This document shows positions 52,671-60,727 of a DNA stretch of 64,000 nt, in pieces. A program made the position numbers and the translations under genes. Under the pieces are notes generated by a model. That model was not told the DNA's origin and searched no databases. It was given only the letters and a program-made list of their open reading frames with translations. The stretch lies in NCBI RefSeq assembly GCF_013019105.1, contig NZ_BLTE01000004.1, positions 62,001 through 126,000 of the forward strand, given 5' to 3'. Origin of the DNA: Fundidesulfovibrio magnetotacticus. GTDB taxonomy: Bacteria; Desulfobacterota; Desulfovibrionia; Desulfovibrionales; Desulfovibrionaceae. The first letter of the stretch is position 1. Each line of letters opens with the position of its first letter.

Positions 52671-54246
52671 CGCCCCCGAAGCCTGCCCCGACGACCCCCG
52701 CGCGCGGCATCTGGAAGAAACCAGCCGCTTCGCCCTGGCCGCCCTGGACCAGGCCGCCGCCCTCTCCGACTTCTCCATGAGCATGATGGCCCTCGAAGGC
52801 CCCGAACCCATCCTGGAGCTCTGCCTGCAACGGGTGGAGGGCCTTCTGCCGTTCCGGGCCGTGGGCATCATGCTGGTGGACGAGGCCGACTCCAGCTTCC
52901 GCCTGGCCACGGCCTCCCCTGCGGAGGCCCGGCGCGAGCTGCAGGCCCTGGCCGACGCCAGCGTGGAGCGCGGCCTCTTCGCCTTCGCCCTGCGCGAAAA
53001 GCGCGCCGTGCTCGATCCCCCCGGTCCTGGCGGACCCAAGCGCCTCCTGCACGTGCTCACCACGGCCTCGCGCACCCGGGGCATGTTTCTGGCACTGGTG
53101 GAGGAACCCGCCCCGGAGCTCTCCGAAGTGACCCTGACCATCCTCTCCATCCTCCTGGGCAACACGGCCCAGGCCCTGGAGAGTTGCTTCCTGCACCGGC
53201 GCATCCGCGAGATGAACCGCGAGCTGGAGGAAAAACTCGACCGCCTGGCGGACTCCGAGATGGACCTCAAGGCCGTCAACGACAACCAGGACAGGCTCAT
53301 CCGGGCCAAGACGCGCGAACTCCAGGAGGCCATGGCCCGGCTGGAGCAGGAGGTTGGCCAGCGCAAGAAGGCCGAGGCCCTTCTGGAGAGCCTGAACCAG
53401 CGCCTGGAGGCCAAGGTGGAGGTGCGCACGCGCGCGCTCTTCCGCAAGGTGGCCGAGATGGAGGCCGCCAACCAGCAGCTCAAGCAGCTGGAGCGGCTCA
53501 AATCGGGGTTTCTCTCGTCGGTGTCCCACGAGTTGCGCACGCCGCTCACCTCCATCATGGGCTTCGCCCGGCTCATCGCCCGGGACTTCGAGCGCTACTT
53601 CCGGCCGCCCGATGGGCACCCCAGCGACGCCAAAGCCCGGCGTCTGCTTCGCAACCTGGAGATCGTGGAGAAGGAGTCCGAGCGGCTCACGCGGCTCATC
53701 AACGACGTGCTGGACCTGACGCGCATCGAGTCCGGCAAGATGCCCTGGCGCGACGAGCCCCTGAGCCTCAGCGAGGTGATCGCGGACGCCGTGATGGCCG
53801 TGGAAGGGCGCATCGACAACCGGCCCCACGTGCACCTGCGCCTGGAGCTGCCGCGCAACCTCCCCGACGCCGTGGGCGACCGCGACCGCATCCTCCAGGT
53901 GCTCATCAACCTCCTGGACAACGCCCTCAAGTTCACCGAGGAGGGCTACGTGCTCGTGGAGGCGGGCATGGACGAGTCCGGCATGCTCCTGATCTGCGTG
54001 GAAGACACCGGCCCCGGCGTCTCCGAGGAGGAGGCCGAGAAGATCTTCGACAAGTTCCACCAGCACTCCCACAAGGACACCCTCAAGGACAAGCCCAAGG
54101 GCACGGGCCTGGGGCTGGCCATCTGCCGCCACATCGTGGCGCGCCACGGCGGGCGCATCTGGGTGGACCCCCCGCGCGAGGGGCAGGGCAGCGTGTTCTG
54201 CTTCAACCTGCCGGTGCACAGGCCAGGCCGCGTTCCGGCGGCGTAA
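52657..54246 (+). CDS. Cytoplasmic sensor histidine kinase with GAF domain
   Basis: 529 residues without membrane helices: a GAF-like domain (about 40-180), a long coiled coil of about 100 residues (MNRELEEKLDRLADSEMDLK to RKVAEMEAANQQLKQL), HisKA with His in SSVSHELRTPLTSIMGFA and HATPase ([24 protein letters not shown]). No receiver or regulator gene adjoins. Coupled to the HDOD protein by a 14-nt overlap. The signal is probably an intracellular ligand or partner protein. Confidence 0.92.
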   Translation: MEQADAPEACPDDPRARHLEETSRFALAALDQAAALSDFSMSMMALEGPEPILELCLQRVEGLLPFRAVGIMLVDEADSSFRLATASPAEARRELQALADASVERGLFAFALREKRAVLDPPGPGGPKRLLHVLTTASRTRGMFLALVEEPAPELSEVTLTILSILLGNTAQALESCFLHRRIREMNRELEEKLDRLADSEMDLKAVNDNQDRLIRAKTRELQEAMARLEQEVGQRKKAEALLESLNQRLEAKVEVRTRALFRKVAEMEAANQQLKQLERLKSGFLSSVSHELRTPLTSIMGFARLIARDFERYFRPPDGHPSDAKARRLLRNLEIVEKESERLTRLINDVLDLTRIESGKMPWRDEPLSLSEVIADAVMAVEGRIDNRPHVHLRLELPRNLPDAVGDRDRILQVLINLLDNALKFTEEGYVLVEAGMDESGMLLICVEDTGPGVSEEEAEKIFDKFHQHSHKDTLKDKPKGTGLGLAICRHIVARHGGRIWVDPPREGQGSVFCFNLPVHRPGRVPAA

Positions 54247-54392
54247 CGCCGGAGGGGCGGCCCGCCCCGGACCGTTTCCCCGCGCACGCCTCGAGTCGGA
54301 ACATCCCGCGCCGCCCGCAACGTCCATGCCGGCCCCTCCCCTGGCCGTCCCCGCACACCGGCCCCGGTGGCCTCACCCGTTTCGCCCGCCAC

Positions 54393-54444
54393 TTGACAGG
54401 AGCGGCACGGATCATTAAAGCCTCATATCAAGATATCTTGATAT
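54393..54444 (+). promoter_or_regulatory. Promoter region and perfect 20-bp operator of the benE-sahR-ahcY operon
   Basis: TTGACA (54393-54398) with an AT-rich -10 zone near 54413-54419, followed by the perfect palindrome ATATCAAGATATCTTGATAT (54425-54444), 16 nt before the benE start. Its position just after the promoter fits repression by the SahR-type regulator encoded in the operon. Confidence 0.75.
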
Positions 54445-54459
54445 AAAGATTAATCACCT

Positions 54460-55668
54460 ATGAACACCGCCGCAGCACCCAGCACCCGCGTTCCATCCCG
54501 CCGCGCCTTCGCGCGGGACTTCTCCGTCTCCGCCCTTACGGCCGGGCTGGTGGCCGTGGCCGTCTCCTTCGGCGGCCCGGCGGCTATCATCTTCCAGGCG
54601 GCGCGCGCCGCCAGCCTGGACCAGGCCCATCTGGCCAGCTGGATCTGGGCCATCTGCGTGGGCTCCGGCGTCACGGGCATTTGGCTCTCCCTGCGCTACC
54701 GCGAGCCCGTGGTCACGGCGTGGTCCACCCCGGGCCTGGCCGTGCTGGCGGCCGGGTGGGCGGCGTATCCCTATCCCGAGGCGGTGGGGGCCTTCGTGGT
54801 CTCCGGGGCGCTCATCACGCTCTGCGGGGTGACGGGGCTCTTCCAGGCGCTCATGGACCGCATCCCGCGCCCGGTGGTCTCGGCCATGCTGGCGGGCATC
54901 CTCTTCCGCTTCGGCGTGGACGTGTTCGGCTTCCTGAAGTCCGCGCCCCTTTTGGCCGGGACCATGATCGCGGCCTATCTGGCCTCCAAGCGCCTCACGC
55001 CGCGCTACGCCATCGTGTGCACGCTGCTGGCCGGGTTCGCGGCCGCCGGGCTCACGGGCGGGCTGGATTTCTCCGGCGTCTCGGCCAGCCTGGCGCAACC
55101 GGTGTTCACCGTACCCCGGTTCAGCCTGGGCGCGGTGATCGGCCTGGGGCTGCCGCTGTTCCTCGTGACCATGACCGGCCAGAACGCCACGGGCCTGGGC
55201 GTGATGCGCGCCAGCGGCTACCACGCCCCGGGCAGCCCCATGGTGGCCTCCACGGGCCTGGCCTCGCTGCTTCTGGCCCCTTTCGGCTGCCACGGCGTGA
55301 ACCTGGCGGCCATCACGGCGGCCATCTGCACCGGCCCCGAGTCCCACCCCGACTCCTCGCGGCGCTATGTGGCCGCCGTGGTCTGCGGGGCGTGCTACCT
55401 GGTGGTGGGGGCGTTCGGCGCGGCGCTCACGGGGCTCTTCACGGCCCTGCCGCCAGCGCTCATCGCCGTGGTTTCGGGCCTGGCGCTTTTCGGGGCCATC
55501 GCCTCGGGGCTCACCCAGGCCATGGAGGAGGCAGACCGCCGCGAGGCCGCCCTGGTGACGCTGCTCGTCACGGTGTCGGGCGTGAGCTTCTTCGGCATCG
55601 GTTCGGCCTTCTGGGGCCTGCTCGGCGGCCTGGCGGCCGACCGGGTGCTCACCCGGAGCCACCGTTGA
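54460..55668 (+). CDS. BenE-family transporter
   Basis: 402 residues, 11-12 membrane helices with the BenE pattern: VSALTAGLVAVAVSFGGPAA, WSTPGLAVLAAGWAAYPYPE, VTMTGQNATGLGVMRASGYH, and LLAPFGCHGVNLAAITAAIC. BenE proteins are nucleobase/ascorbate-like-fold symporters named for benzoate uptake. Here it heads an operon with sahR and ahcY under a SahR-type operator, so the real cargo may be a methyl-cycle compound such as adenosine, homocysteine or methionine. That assignment is inference. Confidence 0.9.
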   Translation: MNTAAAPSTRVPSRRAFARDFSVSALTAGLVAVAVSFGGPAAIIFQAARAASLDQAHLASWIWAICVGSGVTGIWLSLRYREPVVTAWSTPGLAVLAAGWAAYPYPEAVGAFVVSGALITLCGVTGLFQALMDRIPRPVVSAMLAGILFRFGVDVFGFLKSAPLLAGTMIAAYLASKRLTPRYAIVCTLLAGFAAAGLTGGLDFSGVSASLAQPVFTVPRFSLGAVIGLGLPLFLVTMTGQNATGLGVMRASGYHAPGSPMVASTGLASLLLAPFGCHGVNLAAITAAICTGPESHPDSSRRYVAAVVCGACYLVVGAFGAALTGLFTALPPALIAVVSGLALFGAIASGLTQAMEEADRREAALVTLLVTVSGVSFFGIGSAFWGLLGGLAADRVLTRSHR

Positions 55669-56585
55669 ACGGCTGCCCGGCCCTGGCCGTGTTCAAGGCC
55701 CTGGCGGACGAGACGAGGCTGCGCCTCTACCGCCTGCTCACACGCTTCGAGCTCAACGTGGGCGAGATCGTGGGGGTTCTGGGCATGGGGCAGTCGCGCA
55801 TCTCCAGGCATCTGCGCATCCTGGTGGAATCAGGCCTTCTCACCGCCCGTCGTGATGGGCTATGGGTGTTCTACAGCGCCCCGGACACCCCTCTGCGCGC
55901 CGCCGTGGAGCCCCTGGCCGGGGACTGCGGACCGCCCGAGGACCTGGCCCGCGCGCGCCAGTGCCTGGACGCCCGCGCCCTGGAGACCCGGCGCTTCTTC
56001 AACGCCATCGCCCCGGACTGGCGGGCCATGCGCCGCGAGGTGCTGGGCGAGCTGGATCTGGACGGCCTGATCCTGTCGCTGACGCCGACCTGCGCCAAGG
56101 CCGCCGATCTGGGCTGCGGCCCCGGCGACCTGCTGGAAGCCCTGGGGGCCAAGGCCGCGTCGCTCGTGGGGGTGGACGCCTCGTCGGCCATGCTGGAACT
56201 GGCCCGGCGCAAGCCCGGACTTGCCCTGGCCAGTCTGCGCGTGGGGGAGCTGGAGCACCTGCCCCTGGCCGACGCCGAGGTCCAGGCGGCGGTGTTGAGC
56301 CTTACCCTGCATCACCTTTCGGACCCCGCCGCCGCGCTGCGGGAGGCCCGCCGCGTGCTGGCTCCCGGCGGCACGCTGGTGGTGGCCGACTACCTCAAGC
56401 ACGGCGACGAACGCCTGCGCGAACGCTTCGGCGACCGCTGGCTCGGCTTTTCCCGTGACGAGATGTCGCGCTGGCTCGGCGAGGCCGGGCTGACGCTGGA
56501 GCGATTCGAGGAAAGAAACGTCAACAACGGCCTGGCCCTTGGCGTCTACGCCGCGCGCAGGCCCGAAACGGAGGAAACCAAATGA
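55665..56585 (+). CDS. sahR: SahR: ArsR-type regulator fused to a SAM-dependent methyltransferase domain
   Basis: 306 residues. N-terminal winged HTH of the ArsR family ([40 protein letters not shown]) and a C-terminal class I methyltransferase-like domain ([42 protein letters not shown]). Known SahR repressors of Desulfovibrionales and other proteobacteria sense S-adenosylhomocysteine, control ahcY and methionine-cycle genes, and some have this C-terminal domain. The start is TTG at 55665, overlapping the BenE stop, with GGAG upstream; its stop overlaps the ahcY ATG (ATGA). Confidence 0.87.
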   Translation: MNGCPALAVFKALADETRLRLYRLLTRFELNVGEIVGVLGMGQSRISRHLRILVESGLLTARRDGLWVFYSAPDTPLRAAVEPLAGDCGPPEDLARARQCLDARALETRRFFNAIAPDWRAMRREVLGELDLDGLILSLTPTCAKAADLGCGPGDLLEALGAKAASLVGVDASSAMLELARRKPGLALASLRVGELEHLPLADAEVQAAVLSLTLHHLSDPAAALREARRVLAPGGTLVVADYLKHGDERLRERFGDRWLGFSRDEMSRWLGEAGLTLERFEERNVNNGLALGVYAARRPETEETK

Positions 56586-58006
56586 GCGTGAAGCCCCTTG
56601 AACTGACCCTGTCCCACAAGGTTGCCGACATGTCCCAGGCCGACTGGGGCCGCAAGGAGATGATCATCTCCGAGAACGAGATGCCCGGCCTCATGGCCGT
56701 GCGCGCCAAGTACGGCCCGCGGAAGCCCCTGAAGGGCCTGAAGGTGGCGGGCAGCCTGCACATGACCATCCAGACCGCCATGCTCATCGAGACCCTGCAC
56801 GAGCTGGGCGCGGACCTGCGCTGGGCCAGCTGCAACATCTACTCCACCCAGGACCACGCCGCCGCCGCCATCGCCCAGGCCAACACCTCCGCCGTGTACG
56901 CCTGGAAGGGCGAGACCCTGGAAGACTACTGGTGGTGCACCGAGATGGCCCTCACCTGGCCCGACGGCTCCGGCCCCGACCTGATCGTGGACGACGGCGG
57001 CGACGCCACCCTGTTCATCCACTACGGCGTCAAGGCCGAGAAGGACCCCTCCATCCTGGACCAGCCCACCGACAACAAGGAGTTCGCCATCATCCTGGAG
57101 CGCATCAAGGCCTCCGTGAAGGCAGACCCCACCCGCTTCCAGCGCATGGCCGCCAAGATCAAGGGCGTCTCCGAGGAGACCACCACCGGCGTGCACCGCC
57201 TCTACCAGATGCTCAAGGACGGCGAGCTGCTCTTCCCGGCCATCAACGTGAACGATTCGGTCACCAAGTCCAAGTTCGACAACCTCTATGGCTGCCGCGA
57301 GTCCCTGGCCGACGGCATCAAGCGCGCCACCGACGTGATGGTGGCCGGCAAGGTGGTCGTGGTGGCGGGCTACGGCGACGTGGGCAAGGGCAGCGCCCAG
57401 TCCATGCGCGGCTTCGGCGCGCGCGTGATCGTCACCGAGATCGACCCCATCTGCGCCCTCCAGGCCGCCATGGAAGGCTACGAAGTGACCACCATGGACG
57501 AGGCCTGCAAGCTGGGCGACATCTTCGTCACGGCCACGGGCTGCGCCGACGTGATCACCGGCGCGCACATGGAGCAGATGCGCGAGGGCGCCATCATCTG
57601 CAACATCGGCCACTTCGACTCTGAAATCGCCATGCACTACCTGGAGGGCGACAACGGCTGCACCAAGGACGTGATCAAGCCCCTGGTGGACAAGTGGACG
57701 CTCAAGTCCGGGCGCTCCATCCTGGTGCTGGCCGAAGGCCGCCTGGTGAACCTGGGCTGCGCCACGGGCCACCCCAGCTTCGTGATGTCCAACAGCTTCA
57801 CCAACCAGGCCCTGGCCCAGGTGGATCTGGCCACCAAGAAGTACGAGATCGGCGTCTACACCCTGCCCAAGCTCCTGGACGAGGAAGTGGCGCGCCTGCA
57901 CCTGGAGCGCCTGGGCGTGAAGCTCGACCGCCTCACCGAGACCCAGGCCAAGTACATGAACATGAACCCCGACGGCCCCTACAAGCCCGACCACTACCGC
58001 TACTAG
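56582..58006 (+). CDS. ahcY: Adenosylhomocysteinase
   Basis: 474 residues, full length. NAD-binding motif [20 protein letters not shown]; active-site regions [36 protein letters not shown] and C-terminal [11 protein letters not shown]. The enzyme hydrolyses S-adenosylhomocysteine to adenosine and homocysteine, relieving inhibition of methyltransferases. It has the insert typical of bacterial long-form AhcY. Last gene of the benE-sahR-ahcY operon, ending in a strong terminator. Confidence 0.97.
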   Translation: MSVKPLELTLSHKVADMSQADWGRKEMIISENEMPGLMAVRAKYGPRKPLKGLKVAGSLHMTIQTAMLIETLHELGADLRWASCNIYSTQDHAAAAIAQANTSAVYAWKGETLEDYWWCTEMALTWPDGSGPDLIVDDGGDATLFIHYGVKAEKDPSILDQPTDNKEFAIILERIKASVKADPTRFQRMAAKIKGVSEETTTGVHRLYQMLKDGELLFPAINVNDSVTKSKFDNLYGCRESLADGIKRATDVMVAGKVVVVAGYGDVGKGSAQSMRGFGARVIVTEIDPICALQAAMEGYEVTTMDEACKLGDIFVTATGCADVITGAHMEQMREGAIICNIGHFDSEIAMHYLEGDNGCTKDVIKPLVDKWTLKSGRSILVLAEGRLVNLGCATGHPSFVMSNSFTNQALAQVDLATKKYEIGVYTLPKLLDEEVARLHLERLGVKLDRLTETQAKYMNMNPDGPYKPDHYRY

Positions 58007-58033
58007 GCCGTAAGAAGGTAAAACGATTGAAAT

Positions 58034-58069
58034 GGCCGGAGAGGTGTGCGCCTCTCCGGCCTTCTCGTT
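58034..58069 (+). terminator. Terminator of the benE-sahR-ahcY operon
   Basis: Perfect 11-bp stem GGCCGGAGAGG (58034-58044) / CCTCTCCGGCC (58051-58061) with a TGTGCG loop and TTCTCGTTT after it. Confidence 0.9.
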
Positions 58070-58093
58070 TGATTACCCTGAAGGACTACAGAA

Positions 58094-58975
58094 TCATCCC
58101 ATAGGCATCTTCGGCTGGATGAGGTTCTTCAAGGAAAGTATGTCTTGGGTGCAAGATGCAACGTACTCTGAATCATAAGGGAGTATGTTTGGGTGTAATA
58201 TGTTTAGTGCGTGAGCATTATGCACCATACAAACATTATAAATTCCAGCTGTTTGAGAGTATGCTCCAAGGCACGCGCTGATATGACAATGGTCTGTTGT
58301 GAAAAAATTATCTTTATATATATTTGAGCTGGTGTGTTTTTTTGCAATTTTATCTTGAAACGTGTGTCCTGAGTCAGTCTTTTTCCCGGTGAGTATGTCA
58401 AAGTGTATTGCATAAGGGCCGACTGGGTAAGTGGCCTCGACAACGAACGGCATCTGACTTATTCCCGAGCCAAAACCATCAAGCTGTCCGGAATCAATTG
58501 CAATAATGCACACGTCATCACTGGAGACTATGTCTTGGTCGATGTATAGCTTGAACTTTTCAGATTTGTCTTTGAATGCTGAGGTGATGCGCAATAAGCA
58601 TTCCTGATGATAAAAATGTCTGACAGGAGATTGACTATCCTGCTCTGGAATGCCTGATGGGGTTGGGGATGTTGCTTCAATCCAGATTGTTTTGTTATGA
58701 AGTTTAAATTTAAAGTCAGGGCCTTGATTTGCTGGGAGCAGCTTGATGTCGTTGATTGTTAGTAGGTTGTATAGAGATAGCTCAAATAGGCGGCTATGAA
58801 ATTGAGACTTCTGTCGGCTGAAGAGTTGCGGCAGGAAGTCGTTGTCGGCATGCCCGCTGCTAGAGTAGGCAGATGCGTTTTCGTATAGACTCTGAAGGTA
58901 GATATCCTTGCGGCTGTGATCCCTGATTTGTTGCGAAATGAAAGAGTGAGATATACTGTCAAAGTCCATATTCAT
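58094..58975 (-). CDS. AT-rich acquired protein with PD-(D/E)XK-like motif
   Basis: 293 residues of no family I know. GC content is about 43 %, far below the neighbours (about 70 %), and codons are AT-rich, so it is recently acquired. In the middle, NQGPDFKFKLHNKTIWIEAT gives PD, then E-x-A about a dozen residues later, the spacing of PD-(D/E)XK nucleases; the usual Lys is replaced by Ala/Thr. The C-terminal half is Cys/His-rich (FTTDHCHISACLGA, VCMVHNAHALN). ATG at 58975 follows GGGAAC. It lies directly downstream of a HicAB pair (12-nt gap). Nuclease or defence role is speculation. Confidence 0.68.
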   Translation of the reverse strand: MNMDFDSISHSFISQQIRDHSRKDIYLQSLYENASAYSSSGHADNDFLPQLFSRQKSQFHSRLFELSLYNLLTINDIKLLPANQGPDFKFKLHNKTIWIEATSPTPSGIPEQDSQSPVRHFYHQECLLRITSAFKDKSEKFKLYIDQDIVSSDDVCIIAIDSGQLDGFGSGISQMPFVVEATYPVGPYAIHFDILTGKKTDSGHTFQDKIAKKHTSSNIYKDNFFTTDHCHISACLGAYSQTAGIYNVCMVHNAHALNILHPNILPYDSEYVASCTQDILSLKNLIQPKMPMG

Positions 58976-58987
58976 TGGTGTTCCCGG

Positions 58988-59386
58988 CTATTGGTTGGCT
59001 AACCGCTCCGCCGCGTGGGCCAGGAAACCCGACCGGGTCATCCCCAGCCTCTTCGCGGCCTCGTCGATGCGCTCCAGCCTGCGCCGGGGCAGGCTGATGT
59101 TCACGCGCACGGGCTCGCGGTCCAGGAAGGAGAGGTCCAGTTCCACGAATGCCAGCGTGCCGCCCTCGGCCTCGGCCAGGGCCAGCACGTCCCCGGGCGC
59201 GCTGGCGGGCGGGGCCTCCTCGGCGTCGAACAGCCAGGCCTCCACGGCCTCCTGAACGTTGGAAAGAGCCTCTTCAAGCGTTTCGCCGTGGCTGAAGCAC
59301 CCGGGCATGTCCGGCACGGTGACGCCGTAGGCCACGCCGTCGTCGCTGTGCAGGATCACGGGATAGTGTTTGCGTATGCCGCTCAC
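58988..59386 (-). CDS. hicB: HicB-family antitoxin
   Basis: 132 residues: N-terminal HicB fold (YPVILHSDDGVAYGVTVPDM, then PGCFSHGETLEEALSN) and a C-terminal ribbon-helix-helix DNA-binding part (VRVNISLPRRRLERIDEAAK, RLGMTRSGFLAHAAERL). It neutralises HicA and represses the operon. GTG start chosen because GGAGGAGCCCAG precedes it and it overlaps the HicA stop (GTGA). The palindrome at 59597-59611 is the likely operator. Confidence 0.92.
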   Translation of the reverse strand: MSGIRKHYPVILHSDDGVAYGVTVPDMPGCFSHGETLEEALSNVQEAVEAWLFDAEEAPPASAPGDVLALAEAEGGTLAFVELDLSFLDREPVRVNISLPRRRLERIDEAAKRLGMTRSGFLAHAAERLANQ

Positions 59387-59595
59387 CTGGGCTCCTCCGT
59401 CTCGGGCGGCCAGGCCCATCCGGCCTGGCGGAAGATGTTGCGCAACGTGCCTGTCGGGATGTCGCGCCCTTTGCCGTGGTGGGGCACCACCACCCGCTGC
59501 CCGTGGGGACCTCCGAACACGTGATGGCTGCCGTTCACCCGCAACAGCGCGAAATCACATTTCTCCAGTCTGCGGATGATCTCGCGGCTGTTCAT
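59383..59595 (-). CDS. hicA: HicA-family mRNA interferase toxin
   Basis: 70 residues: the dsRNA-binding-like HicA fold with NSREIIRRLEKCDFALLRVN, the catalytic His in GSHHVFGGP, and VVPHHGKGRDIPTGTLRNI. HicA cleaves mRNA when free of HicB. First gene of the pair; start ATG at 59595, 2 nt from the operator palindrome. Confidence 0.93.
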   Translation of the reverse strand: MNSREIIRRLEKCDFALLRVNGSHHVFGGPHGQRVVVPHHGKGRDIPTGTLRNIFRQAGWAWPPETEEPR

Positions 59596-59596
59596 T

Positions 59597-59629
59597 TGTG
59601 TATGCTACACACGGCGTACGGTTTGTCAA
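59597..59629 (-). promoter_or_regulatory. hicAB promoter with operator palindrome
   Basis: Minus strand TTGACA (59624-59629), 16-nt spacer, TAGCAT (59602-59607). The perfect palindrome TGTGTA-TGC-TACACA (59597-59611) covers the -10 box. The start codon is so close that translation may be near-leaderless. Confidence 0.78.
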
Positions 59630-59822
59630 GGAAGCTCCCTTGTCACCCTTTCCCCGCGCCCGACGCCGCATGCGCCGTCAGAGCGTGGAACGGCTCACTC
59701 CCAGAAGCGCCGCCCCACCCGGGCGGCGCGTCCTACGTGGCCGTGTGCCTGCCCGCGTTCTCGCCCGAGGGCGTGAAGAGGGACGGGTAGGGGGCGGGTG
59801 TGCGTTCTCCCGGCCCCCGCGC

Positions 59823-60587
59823 TCAAGACTCCTCGCCGTCCACTTGAGCCACGAAGTATTCCTTCGGGAAGTTCACCATCAGCAGGGCCTCCACTGCCTG
59901 CGCCATATCTTCGGGTTCCTGGGCGCTGATGCCCAGGTTCCGCAAGGCCTTGCGGGTTCCGGGGCCGATCTGGCCGTCCAGGTTTCCAATGTCCTGGCCG
60001 AGCCGGATCAGACCGGATTGGACGTAGCCCGGCACAGGGGTATCGCCCAGGAAATCCACCCGGAGGCCCGCGGAAACGATGGCGCTGGCGGCCGCCGCCG
60101 AGGCGGGCTTCATGTTCGTGCCCTTCCCGGCGGCGTAATAGTCGTAGACCGTCTGGTGGCTGCCGCGCAGCTCGAAATGCCATGCCTCCTTCTGCTTGAT
60201 GTCAGGCGCGGTGATCGGCGTCACGCCGTGCCGGGCGGCGAGTTTGTGGAAGACGGTCAACCTGTCGCCCGTAGCCCCCAGTGAGCCCAGGGCCTTCAGG
60301 TCCAGATCGAAGGCCCGGCCGGACTCGTGGAAGCTGCGACCCGGCGGGGGGCTGTAGGCATCCTTCTTGCCGGAGACGAAGTCCTTGTGGGCCTGGTTTT
60401 GTTCCTCGTAGGAGCGGAACAGGTCGGAAAGAACGAGCCGTCCGGCCAGTGGCAGCACTTCGTCCGCCAGGGAGAGCAAGGCGGACTTCATGTCTGGGGT
60501 GCAGCGGGCCATGCGGCGAGGCAGCGGGCCTGGGATGGATGTTGGATAGATTGACGAAATGTATATCGGAACAAGCGGTGCGAACAT
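59823..60587 (-). CDS. M15-family peptidoglycan peptidase with C-terminal binding-like region
   Basis: 254 residues. The M15/VanY-CwlK zinc site is complete: RSFHESGRAFDLDLKA (His and Asp ligands) and EAWHFEL (Glu-x-x-His). The last ~90 residues (LRVDFLGDTPVPGYVQSGL, RLGQDIGNLDGQIGPGTRKA) resemble a peptidoglycan-binding helical domain. It cuts peptide cross-bridges. There is no clear signal peptide, only MFAPLVPIYIS, so it looks like an endolysin needing a holin, or a phage remnant. ATG at 60587 follows AGGAGGCCGTC. Near HicAB and the AT-rich gene. Confidence 0.83.
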   Translation of the reverse strand: MFAPLVPIYISSIYPTSIPGPLPRRMARCTPDMKSALLSLADEVLPLAGRLVLSDLFRSYEEQNQAHKDFVSGKKDAYSPPPGRSFHESGRAFDLDLKALGSLGATGDRLTVFHKLAARHGVTPITAPDIKQKEAWHFELRGSHQTVYDYYAAGKGTNMKPASAAAASAIVSAGLRVDFLGDTPVPGYVQSGLIRLGQDIGNLDGQIGPGTRKALRNLGISAQEPEDMAQAVEALLMVNFPKEYFVAQVDGEES

Positions 60588-60727
60588 GACGGCCTCCTGT
60601 GGTTCGTGGGGTGTGTGCCGTCGATAGCATATGCCAGTGGCGATGATAATTAAAATTTCATGTCATTGCACGACGCGAGATCCGGTGTGACGCGAAGCGG
60701 CGTTCGGGTGTTGGTGATCGGGTTTCT

